In this document: piece after piece, positions 47,319 through 54,895 of the stretch
Layout of the letters: the number at the start of each line of letters is the position of its first letter
Position numbering within the stretch: position 1 is the stretch's first letter
Origin: Pseudomonas fluorescens
GTDB taxonomy: Bacteria > Pseudomonadota > Gammaproteobacteria > Pseudomonadales > Pseudomonadaceae
Assembly (NCBI RefSeq): GCF_000802965.1
Contig: NZ_JSAK01000009.1
Location: 1 to 64,000, forward strand
Reading direction: 5' to 3'
DNA length: 64,000 bases
The notes under the pieces: model-generated
What the model saw: only the letters and a program-made list of their open reading frames with translations
Database searches by the model: none
Told to the model about the DNA's origin: nothing
Translations under genes and position numbers: made by a program

Positions 47319-47688
47319 AGTCTAGGCTAGGTAGGGTAAGGATACAATAGCCTTAAGCAGTTGATTATGCGTAGGTTTGGCTAGTTTCGGGTAGGTGGAT
47401 AAAGCTGGGCACTGTACCGCTGCTGTACCTCTTGTCGAGTGGTTTGCCTCCAGGCGAATAACGACAAATGCCCTTTAGCACTTTGTCGATACCCATGAGG
47501 TCTCAGATCCAACCCAAGGAAATGCAGGCTACTGCCCGACTATGAATCCCACCGCGCTGGACTACCTTACCCAGCAACTGGCATCGTTCATTCTGCGGAT
47601 AACTCAACGCAACGATCGATGCATCGTTTGCTGAGCCTTTGAGTAGGTGAATCGTTCAGGGTTATTTAGACATCCGACTGACTGTTTC

Positions 47689-47728
47689 TGGCCGATTTTT
47701 GCCCGTCGCGAAGGGCAGAAATCGGCCA
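47689..47728. repeat. inverted repeat, possible mobile palindrome
   Basis: TGGCCGATTTTTGCCC and GGGCAGAAATCGGCCA are 16-base arms with one mismatch and an eight-base loop. A similar half-site (TTTGGCCGTTTGCTGTCTGT) occurs at about 52790. This suggests a dispersed intergenic repeat. Confidence 0.6.
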
Positions 47729-47914
47729 AAAGCTGACATTAGCCTCTCGCAATTTCGCGGAGCCCCCTCGATGCGCGCATTATTCACAGTCGTTAGACGT
47801 GTCTTCACAATGCGAGTCCAACTATAGTGCCAACTGGCGATCACTCAATTTCCGCCCGCAGTCGCAACGGAAATCCTCAAATCCTAAGGATTGCCTTTTA
47901 CAAGGATTGGTTTT

Positions 47915-48958
47915 ATGCCTTTGCTTTACATAAATGGGAGAGTCGCTGGACCGCACAAAGCAACCACTAACCCTAATCTTGGCTCTCGAACCGTTTTGAC
48001 TGATAGCCACTGGGAGTATGTATCCCTTTGGTTAAGACGCGAACATAAATCGAATGCTCTGTTGTATTGGCAACAAGCTCATGCATTCGCACAAGCAGCT
48101 GAAGGTATGCCAGTATCGTCGGCCCCGCTACTTCTGTACTATTCATTTATGAATGCTACAAAGGCACTTCTATCTGCAAAGTCAATACCTTTCGATGAGC
48201 ACCACGGCATTCGATCGCACAATATGCGGGGAGCGTCGAGTAAAATTGCGCTATCTAATGAGGGGGTGAGAATTCTGCAGCGTGGAATTGCACCAGCACT
48301 ATCGCAGTATTTAAATGAAACAGAAAGTAGTACCACACATAGTATGGAGGCACTGCTATTCAATTTGCCCTGTATTCATAGAACCTTTTGCTTGACTTAT
48401 AAAAATCAAAAAGATTTATTTGTTCCGCTTACTGATTGTCGCTTACAATTTGATCCAGTAACATGCACTGCATATTTCTGCGGTAAAATATCTAAAGATT
48501 TCGCCGGTCCTGAATCTCTCCGAAGATTACCACCGTCACTTGTAACTGACTTAGAGTATAACGACGGCAGATCAATCAGATCGACCGCCACCGCCATATT
48601 GACACGTCCCGAAGCGATAACCGCGGTAGAGCGTGCGTCCGTAGCATCCCTGTTGAAAGACCTTCGTCCAGATCTGAACTATATTTTTGGTGCTCAGACG
48701 CTCTGGTATGCTAAAGCGATCGTTCCAGGTCCCGCTCGTTTAAAAAGATCTCCTTTAACTTGCACTCTTCTTGCTATGCATCGGTTAAGCGAAATCTGCC
48801 GCTATAGACCGGTAGAGCTTGCCTCTTTTTTGAACGGACAAAAAAACTGGCTTCTCACGGAGTTTATCCGGATGTCCCCTAGACAGTTTTTGGATGAGAT
48901 TTCTGCCGAATTAACCGGCCAGCAATTTATGCTGCCAAATGTTCGCCCATCAACTTAG
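47915..48958 (+). CDS. YaaC-like protein
   Basis: The product has 347 residues; ATG at 47915 has AAGGA at good spacing (an upstream TTG is less likely). SHWEYVSLWLRREHKSNALL, APLLLYYSFMNATKALL and the late LTEFIRMSPRQFLDEISAEL fit the YaaC-like family: helical proteins that lack a known enzyme motif and are common in accessory islands. AT-rich. First gene of a same-strand set with the deoxyribosyltransferase-like and DUF2971 genes (spacing 12 bp to the next). Confidence 0.7.
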   Translation: MPLLYINGRVAGPHKATTNPNLGSRTVLTDSHWEYVSLWLRREHKSNALLYWQQAHAFAQAAEGMPVSSAPLLLYYSFMNATKALLSAKSIPFDEHHGIRSHNMRGASSKIALSNEGVRILQRGIAPALSQYLNETESSTTHSMEALLFNLPCIHRTFCLTYKNQKDLFVPLTDCRLQFDPVTCTAYFCGKISKDFAGPESLRRLPPSLVTDLEYNDGRSIRSTATAILTRPEAITAVERASVASLLKDLRPDLNYIFGAQTLWYAKAIVPGPARLKRSPLTCTLLAMHRLSEICRYRPVELASFLNGQKNWLLTEFIRMSPRQFLDEISAELTGQQFMLPNVRPST

Positions 48959-48970
48959 AGTAGGCGTTAA

Positions 48971-49495
48971 ATGAAAATTTACCTTGCATGCGGTCTAACC
49001 CATGTCCCCCGTAACGAATTCGAATCTTATGTAGAACTCTTACATAAAATGGCTGAGCATATGGCTATCAACTTTAAAGCAGACGTAAAATATGCTTTGA
49101 AAGATAGCGATCCTCAGCTTGCGCATAAACCTTTTGAGGATCGTGCGCGATTATGCTATTTGTGGGATAAAGAAATGGTGGAGTGGGCGGACGTCATTAT
49201 TGCTGAAGCTAGCTATCCCTCTACAGGACTTGGTATCGAGTTGCAGTTGGCATGTTCGCAAGAAACACCGATTATTCTTTTTTTTAAACTCGAAGAAAAA
49301 CATCGAGCCCCTCCTATTGATTACAAAACGCCTGACAAAAAAGAGCATTCGCTTCAACTTGGCGAGGGTTATGTTTCATTAATGGCTCTTGGACTTCCTA
49401 GCTTATTCAGAATCCATCCGTATGTTGATGTTGAGCATGCGCTTGCAGGTTTGAACTCTGCATTAGAGATCTTGAATAGGCCCGCAGAATTATGA
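48971..49495 (+). CDS. nucleoside deoxyribosyltransferase-like protein
   Basis: The product has 174 residues. MKIYLACGL at the N-terminus, LWDKEMVEWADVIIAEASYP (65-82) and STGLGIELQLACSQETPIIL (84-103) follow the Rossmann-like nucleoside 2-deoxyribosyltransferase/DUF4406 plan, with Glu90 in the position of the catalytic Glu and Asp66/Asp74 nearby. Relatives cleave nucleosides or nucleotides, and the fold is used by nucleotide-acting immune effectors. The exact substrate cannot be told. It is coupled to a micro-ORF (ATGA) and follows the YaaC-like gene by 12 bp. Confidence 0.7.
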   Translation: MKIYLACGLTHVPRNEFESYVELLHKMAEHMAINFKADVKYALKDSDPQLAHKPFEDRARLCYLWDKEMVEWADVIIAEASYPSTGLGIELQLACSQETPIILFFKLEEKHRAPPIDYKTPDKKEHSLQLGEGYVSLMALGLPSLFRIHPYVDVEHALAGLNSALEILNRPAEL

Positions 49496-49575
49496 AAACG
49501 CTTGAATTTACATTTAAAGGGCGATCTAAGATCATGATCGAGAAAACGATTGAAGATTGGATATTTAGACGCTAG
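49492..49575 (+). CDS. micro-ORF coupled to the deoxyribosyltransferase-like gene
   Basis: The 27-residue, basic peptide (MKTLEFTFKGRSKIMIEKTI...) has an ATG that overlaps the preceding stop as ATGA. The coupling suggests translation, but the length makes chance possible. Confidence 0.35.
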   Translation: MKTLEFTFKGRSKIMIEKTIEDWIFRR

Positions 49576-49602
49576 CTCATATTTATCACAAGGTAGTAGC
49601 AC

Positions 49603-50274
49603 ATGCTGTATAAATACCTTCCACCCGAACGAGTAGACATAATTGAAAGTTGTAGAATTAGATTTACTCAGCTGCTTTCACTGAATGACCCTTTCGAGCA
49701 TTGCCTCTTGATAGGTAGGCACGAATATACTTTAAGCGAGAAAGAAAGTAGCGACATAACTAAGTTTGTATCGCTGTCCAGAAACAACTCAAATTTGCTG
49801 ATGTGGTCTCATTATGCTGACTCACATAAGGGGTTTTGTATTGGTTTCACAAAAAACGATAACTATTTTAAGAAGGCTCTAAGTGTCAGATATCGGCGCT
49901 TTCGCAGTAGTTTTAATGGTGTTGATATAAATATCACCAAATCTGTAAATATCACCAAGCAAATTGCTTTGGAGAAAGCAATAGATTGGGCATATGAGGA
50001 AGAGGAGCGACTATTTATTGATGACGTAAAACTAGACGCGTTAAAGTGCGGTACAGATATGTGGGGGCGTGACATTTTGCTTAATTCATTCCCACGCCAA
50101 AGCATCTCTGCCATTTATTTGGGCTTGAGGGCTAGTCCTGAGTTAGAGATCGCTATTACGCAAGCGGTTATGAAGCATGAGCTCGACATACAAATATTCA
50201 AAGCTAGGCGCAGTACTAGCGAATTCGGAATTTCTTTTGAGGATGTGTCCGGCAGATATTTAAATGGTAAGTAA
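49603..50274 (+). CDS. DUF2971 protein, second copy
   Basis: The product has 223 residues: MLYKYLPPERVDIIESCRIR, FTQLLSLNDPFEHC, LLMWSHYADSHKGFCIGFTK and WAYEEEERLFIDD are family hallmarks. It is the same length as the prophage copy at 33898 but strongly diverged. AGGT precedes the start. It lies 28 bp after the micro-ORF in the same direction as the YaaC-like and deoxyribosyltransferase-like genes, suggesting one transcript. AT-rich. Function unknown; a nucleic-acid or nucleotide-acting role is only inferred from context. Confidence 0.87.
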   Translation: MLYKYLPPERVDIIESCRIRFTQLLSLNDPFEHCLLIGRHEYTLSEKESSDITKFVSLSRNNSNLLMWSHYADSHKGFCIGFTKNDNYFKKALSVRYRRFRSSFNGVDINITKSVNITKQIALEKAIDWAYEEEERLFIDDVKLDALKCGTDMWGRDILLNSFPRQSISAIYLGLRASPELEIAITQAVMKHELDIQIFKARRSTSEFGISFEDVSGRYLNGK

Positions 50275-50425
50275 GTTGGTGTCGTCGCCAGACACTAAAT
50301 TAATGACAGTGAGTATCGCTACCCGTAATAATAAAAAACCTCTACTATTGTATAATGGGGCATATCCCGGCGCGAGCACCTAAATTAGATCTCTGCGCTC
50401 GGTCGACGTGCCGATGGCCGGTGAG

Positions 50426-51262
50426 TCAGCGATGATAAATGCCATCCTCCAAGGGCGGCCCGTCAAAAGTGACACCGCTGATGGAATCCCGTGGTTCAAA
50501 GATTGATCCTCCAAATATCGCGTCAAAATCAGCTTCCACATCCCGTAGATACTCCAAGATGATCTCCAATAGACCTCGGAATGTGTGGCAGTGCCATTCG
50601 ATGTGTGGAGTTATAACTGCGAGAACTCTGGCTTTAAACTCATCCAGATCTGTCGGTACGTCCAGCAGCGTGCCTGTTCGTAATACTGGCGCCATGGCCA
50701 TGTAATTGAACATGGATAAAGCCATTAGAGACGCACTACTTTCATTTCTCAAGCGATCAAACTTTTCTTGGTCTTGAGGGCTAAGATTCTCGTAAGCACG
50801 GTCCCGCAAACTGTTGCAGGGCTCGATGTACTGAAGCGGGTTGTCCGCAGCATCACCGACAAGGGGGCAGAAATACCTTTTCCACCAGGCTTCAAAATAT
50901 CGCTGCTGAAACTCCAGATACGTCATTCCAATAATGTTTGTGTTATCCGTGTACCGCTTGGCACCCTGCTGAAGCCCATGCTTCGAAATGATGAATCCGA
51001 TATTGGCACCGGTCTCGTGCATAACCGTTGTGAACGAATGAACTACTGATTGGGGAATGGCGCTGCCCCAATTTTTGCATTCCACGATGTATCTGATCCT
51101 GTCCACGCTCCGGACGTCGACCGCCGTGACATCCACATTCACCGAGCCACGGGGCGTTTCGAGATCAACCTCTACGTCAGCAGATAAGCCGACATTACGG
51201 AAAATTCGCTGCACACCATTTTGAAGGTCTCGCCAGTCGTTTGGGAACGGATCGTCGATCAC
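50426..51262 (-). CDS. Mrr-like restriction endonuclease
   Basis: The product has 278 residues. A PD-(D/E)xK core lies at 40-100: Asp44 in SVNVDVTAVD, E61-C-K63 in YIVECKNWGS, followed by FTTVMHETGANIGFIISKHG and a GAKRYTDNTNI strand. This is the Mrr/restriction-endonuclease-like arrangement of type IV and orphan nucleases. No methyltransferase gene is nearby, so it would act on modified or invading DNA. The C-terminal ~150 residues are unrecognised. It is convergent with the DUF2971 gene. Confidence 0.8.
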   Translation of the reverse strand: MIDDPFPNDWRDLQNGVQRIFRNVGLSADVEVDLETPRGSVNVDVTAVDVRSVDRIRYIVECKNWGSAIPQSVVHSFTTVMHETGANIGFIISKHGLQQGAKRYTDNTNIIGMTYLEFQQRYFEAWWKRYFCPLVGDAADNPLQYIEPCNSLRDRAYENLSPQDQEKFDRLRNESSASLMALSMFNYMAMAPVLRTGTLLDVPTDLDEFKARVLAVITPHIEWHCHTFRGLLEIILEYLRDVEADFDAIFGGSIFEPRDSISGVTFDGPPLEDGIYHR

Positions 51263-51708
51263 ACCTGCGTCTCCTGTGTACGTTTGTAATAAGGTAAACC
51301 AATAGGACGCGCGGACGTCGTCTACCGATGTTTAATTATAGGACCGCATTACCCTTTTGAAACGTACATGTTGCCTTTTTGCCATTGTTGAAGCGGGCGA
51401 CCCACTGGCCTCCGTGGTTCTTTTTCCTGCCTTTCCTGAATGACTCCAAAAGGCCCAGAGTGTGTAAAAACGCTTCGTCAAAATTGAAGTACAAGCGTCT
51501 ACGTTAAATCTGAAATTTATCGGCACGTCAGCAGATGTGGATTTCGCTGAGACGCGCGATTTTTAGTCCGGTTTTGAGTGCCCGTCGCGTTCGAAAATGT
51601 TTTTACACAGCCTCGGCCGATAGTAGCCCTCTACCACCGGCAGCTTCCACCCAATAGTCAATCCTGACTACACCCAGGAACAACTAGTGTGCTGATAGCG
51701 CTTAGACC
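51263..51708. other. intergenic stretch in the defence block
   Basis: This is 446 bases with no protein-like frame of note and no RNA gene. It should include the promoter of the minus-strand nuclease gene and the end of the zinc-ribbon DUF2971 gene region. Confidence 0.35.
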
Positions 51709-52656
51709 TTATTTTCTACCGATATCTCGGAAGTTTGCTATGTACTGTTCGAGTATTCCCGCATGCGCTAACATTCGAAATGAGTTTCTGTGAGCTGCAT
51801 TTTCCTCATGACTTTCATTGATGCTGCACCATGAGCAAATTTTTGAATCAGTGTTGGTTTTTGGCTCCTTACACGAGTTGCACCGCTCATTGTGTAGAAC
51901 TATTTCCTTACCATCAAAAATGTGGGTGTGGCATTTGCTATCTAGGAAAAACGGGGTTGTTGAGCTCTTGCCAATATGCTTCTCATAATAATTACATCCT
52001 ATAGATACTGAAATGTCTTTTATTTTATTTTTCAGGTCTTGTGATGCTTTTGAACCTACCACCAAGGATGTTATGAGGCTCGACGGAAAATACAGCAGCA
52101 TAAAATTTTCGTTTATTCTTTCGATGCTTTCTTCATCAACAATTAAACGTCTTTCCTGTTCGTAACTCCAGCATGTTTGCTTAGTATAGTAAGCGGTGCT
52201 ACCTATTGCTTGTTGGAGCCATCCAATATGTCTAGGCTTAGATAGTGCGTATGCACGATCCAGCATGCCCTGCATGCCGTCGCGAGGTGTTTCTCGATAG
52301 TCAATGTCACCGAAGCTAGGGTCGGAGCCTTTTGACTTGAGCCACTCATCGAATGCGGCTTCATTTATTTCGGCAAGAAAGCCTTGAGAATTTGATGCGT
52401 AATGCGCCCACATGGGAGTTATTAATGGAGACTTAGAAAAGCAGGTAACTGGCTGTTGAGTCACCATGGAAATCATTTCGTTGTAATATGCGAGAATTTC
52501 CGGACCTTGATTGTAGTCAATGGTTAAAAAGAATTCGAACGGATCATTGTAATCTTTTAAATAAGAAAATTTTAGACTGCAGTTTCCATTGGGTAGTAAA
52601 AGCTTGTCAGCGATTTCAGGCCCCATGTATTTGTATAGATTCTTGTTGTCTTCCAT
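51709..52656 (-). CDS. DUF2971 protein with C-terminal zinc ribbon
   Basis: The product has 315 residues, starting MEDNKNLYKYMGPEIADKLL at 52656. The DUF2971 domain occupies about 1-225: FSYLKDYNDPFEFFLTIDYN, ITPMWAHYASNSQGFLAEIN, CWSYEQERRLIVDEE. The tail has C-NSCKEPK and KICSWCS, two CxxC pairs that make a zinc ribbon, plus a helical end. This is a longer, two-domain member than the other two in the window. AT-rich, alone on its strand. Function unknown. Confidence 0.85.
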   Translation of the reverse strand: MEDNKNLYKYMGPEIADKLLLPNGNCSLKFSYLKDYNDPFEFFLTIDYNQGPEILAYYNEMISMVTQQPVTCFSKSPLITPMWAHYASNSQGFLAEINEAAFDEWLKSKGSDPSFGDIDYRETPRDGMQGMLDRAYALSKPRHIGWLQQAIGSTAYYTKQTCWSYEQERRLIVDEESIERINENFMLLYFPSSLITSLVVGSKASQDLKNKIKDISVSIGCNYYEKHIGKSSTTPFFLDSKCHTHIFDGKEIVLHNERCNSCKEPKTNTDSKICSWCSINESHEENAAHRNSFRMLAHAGILEQYIANFRDIGRK

Positions 52657-52839
52657 GATTGATTTGACCTCGGCCAACCAGACTTATGATTTATTCATGA
52701 CGCCAGAATGCCACCCCTCCACGTCTGAAGGGAAGATAAATCCAATGCACGAATTTCACTAGATTTGTGGATATGCCCAAGTGACTGCTTTTGGCCGTTT
52801 GCTGTCTGTCCAGAATGTTTGAACACGCAGCGACAGCAG

Positions 52840-53049
52840 TCATTCCGGGGTCATCATCAGTGCTAGTGTCATCTTGATGAACTCTTCGTTTCGGTCTATC
52901 GCAGCGAGAGCGCCACGAACATTTTCCGCAATTTCAGAGGCCCCGCGTTTCTCTACCCAGTTTGTAAGCTCCATGATGGCGGCTTCTAAGGCAAGCTGGT
53001 TTTCGTTGATCTTGAACAGCAGGGAAGGCAGCAGGTCTGAGTTTGGCAT
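52840..53049 (-). CDS. small conserved Pseudomonas protein
   Basis: The 69-residue helical protein (LFKINENQLALEAAIMELTN, WVEKRGASEIAENVRGAL, EEFIKMTLALMMTPE) has GGAGG before the start. It looks like a conserved small protein often seen in Pseudomonas accessory regions. Function unknown. Confidence 0.65.
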   Translation of the reverse strand: MPNSDLLPSLLFKINENQLALEAAIMELTNWVEKRGASEIAENVRGALAAIDRNEEFIKMTLALMMTPE

Positions 53050-53347
53050 TGTGTTTCCTCCGTGAAGAGGAAAGGGTAGCAGGAGGTTGTATCAACAGGT
53101 TGAATCCGCGCCCGATCACCTCAGTTCGGCGCGGGAGCGGCCCGACACAATATTTGAGATGCCCATTGCTCCGCTGTTTGGAAAAGGCCGAAGCGACATC
53201 GCGACCATAATGAGTGCGTGTGAAACGCATTAGAGCGGGTTCGCCTCGACAGCCACTTCAGGGATGAGCTGATTTGGCCGTGTGAGTAGCGAGGCGAACA
53301 ACTAGGCATTCGCTCAATAGAACACCTTGCCTTAGTCCTCAGCAGGG
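53050..53347. other. intergenic stretch before the aldolase gene
   Basis: 298 bases without a recognised gene or RNA. GC content rises here towards core-like DNA. Confidence 0.35.
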
Positions 53348-53986
53348 TTACCACTTAACCGAGAAGACCTGTCGCAGATCTTCAATAGCTTCTTCGGCCA
53401 ATGGCGCAGGTTTAGGATTGCTCATCATCCAGAGCTTGGCCGTTTCTTCAAGTTCCTCCAGCGCAAAGCTCGCTTTCGAGACAGAGCTTTCCCAAACAAC
53501 AGGACCCAAGCGCTCCAGCATGACGCCCCGAACGTTGTTGGCCAATTGCGCCACTTGCGCTGCCACGACGGGAGAGCCGGGACGCTGATAAGCGATTAAT
53601 GGGATATGGCCAACCTTCATGATTTGGTAAGGGGTCAAAGGTGGAAGGATGTCATCTTTAGCCCAAACGCCTGCCAGCGTCAGGGCGACGAGTGAGGTCG
53701 AATGGGTGTGAACGACACCGTTGACTTCAGGGTTGCGGTCATACACCTGGCGATGCAATTCCAAGGTCTTCGACGGTTTATTGCCCGACACCCATGTGCC
53801 GTCCTTGCTGACCTTTGCGATTTCCTGGGGCTGCAATCTTCCAAGGCATGCGTCGGTGGGGGTGATCAGCCAACCATCTTCCAGGCGTGCGCTAATGTTG
53901 CCTGCGCTTCCCACGGTATAACCGCGCTCATAGAGGCTTTTTCCGACGATGCAAATTTCTTCGCGTAGTTGTTCTTCGGTACTCAA
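53348..53986 (-). CDS. otnC: class II aldolase family, OtnC-like decarboxylase
   Basis: The product has 212 residues from a TTG start at 53986 (LSTEEQLREEICIVGKSLYE), with GGAG upstream and the stop of the regulator fragment overlapping (TTGA). Zn-binding His pair in GVVHTHSTSLVAL, NISARLEDGWLITPT and the late RPGSPVVAAQ region match 3-oxo-tetronate 4-phosphate decarboxylases of sugar-acid pathways. The kinase and dehydrogenase partners normally beside it are absent, so it may be an orphan left by deletion. Confidence 0.75.
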   Translation of the reverse strand: MSTEEQLREEICIVGKSLYERGYTVGSAGNISARLEDGWLITPTDACLGRLQPQEIAKVSKDGTWVSGNKPSKTLELHRQVYDRNPEVNGVVHTHSTSLVALTLAGVWAKDDILPPLTPYQIMKVGHIPLIAYQRPGSPVVAAQVAQLANNVRGVMLERLGPVVWESSVSKASFALEELEETAKLWMMSNPKPAPLAEEAIEDLRQVFSVKW

Positions 53987-54267
53987 CTTGCGCTCTCCTG
54001 GAGAAGTGATGCGAGGCCAGTGCTTAGGCCAGAAATTGAAGGGGTGGGTTCGGCAGATTCTGATCGCAGTTTCAGGATCGGCGATTTGTGAGCAAAAGAG
54101 CCGCTCAAGTGCTGCTTCATCAAATGCGCGGCTTCCAGGTTGTTGCCCTGTTCCACCAGTTCGATCATCCGAATGTGCTCGGCACATTGTTTATAGAGGC
54201 GCTTGCGGTCGATCATCGAGCGGTACTCGATGAGCCGCCGCATGTTGTTCATCTGGACCAGAATCAT
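53983..54267 (-). pseudogene. GntR/FadR-type regulator, C-terminal (FCD) fragment
   Basis: NNMRRLIEYRSMIDRKRLYK, QCAEHIRMIELVEQGNNLEA and AHLMKQHLSG are the last helices of an FCD sensor domain. The winged-helix half and most of the sensor are gone. The frame's stop overlaps the aldolase TTG, showing it was the gene directly upstream. It begins at a junction with a LacI-type fragment. Confidence 0.75.
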
Positions 54268-54398
54268 GTGATAAAGCGGGTTTGGCCTGCCAGGACACGA
54301 GAGACGGTCATCTTGGAAACGCCGGCCAATTTAGCGACGTCGGCCATACGCGGCGGTGACAACGGTTTGCCTAACTCCTCAAGACGCATCAATTTCAT
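54264..54398 (-). pseudogene. LacI-family regulator, N-terminal fragment
   Basis: 44 codons remain: KPLSPPRMADVAKLAGVSKM, then TVSRVLAGQ, a complete LacI helix-turn-helix. The frame then hits a stop four bases into the FCD fragment (ATGA overlap). A deletion fused two regulators of different families and removed whatever lay between. Confidence 0.8.
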
Positions 54399-54594
54399 AT
54401 TTTTCTTTTAAGAATTGGCCGGGTCGGTGCTAGATGACGGCTGCTAGCACTAAAAGGAGTTAATTATACATCGACGAGGAAAGGGATAGACCATACCAAT
54501 GCCCGGCAGAATTAAACTTTCGCACTAACAGCAAATGACCGCGGGATGCCCCTAGACAAAATTTATAGGTGTCTAACTCACCTCAAATATTGAT
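54399..54594. other. intergenic, decayed
   Basis: AT-rich 196 bases containing the presumed promoter of the LacI-type fragment. No gene recognised. Confidence 0.3.
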
Positions 54595-54885
54595 TCATTT
54601 TTGCGATACGCTACGATCGCAGACCTCAGGCTTACGCGATCCTTCAAAGATATTGACTGTTTTGGAAACGACTATTGATTGATGGAGGCTCCGGCTTGAT
54701 AGCCAACGGGTAATTCCGTTGCAGACAAAAGGTGCGTTGGTAGTGTTGTCGAAGCGCTCGTGCGCCTCAGCATTTTCACTGATTAACGCCACAGGGAATT
54801 GCTGGCTATATCGGTCGAACAAGGCGATCGCGCTGTTCAGGTTTGCAACACGTTTCCGCGTCAATTGACCATCGCGCAATTCCAA
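54595..54885 (-). pseudogene. ProA-like (glutamate-5-semialdehyde dehydrogenase) fragment
   Basis: The middle of this frame, LTRKRVANLNSAIALFDRYS, QQFPVALISENAEAHERF and APFVCNGITRW, resembles the C-terminal part of ProA-type aldehyde dehydrogenases (SISEDA-x-HERF-x-x-x-x-x-APFVG-x-G-x-TRW). Sequence after RW does not fit, and the catalytic Cys region is absent. Probably a fragment of a lost gene; the assignment is moderate. Confidence 0.5.
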
Positions 54886-54895
54886 TTTGCACTGC

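Larger units (their letters stand above)
46938..47914. other. gene-poor junction between prophage and defence block
   Basis: About 980 bases without a convincing protein gene. It holds decayed tRNA-like sequences (47244-47318 and near 47200-47230, minus) and a 40-bp inverted repeat at 47689-47728. It may be a scar of repeated insertions at the tRNA-Pro locus. Confidence 0.45.
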
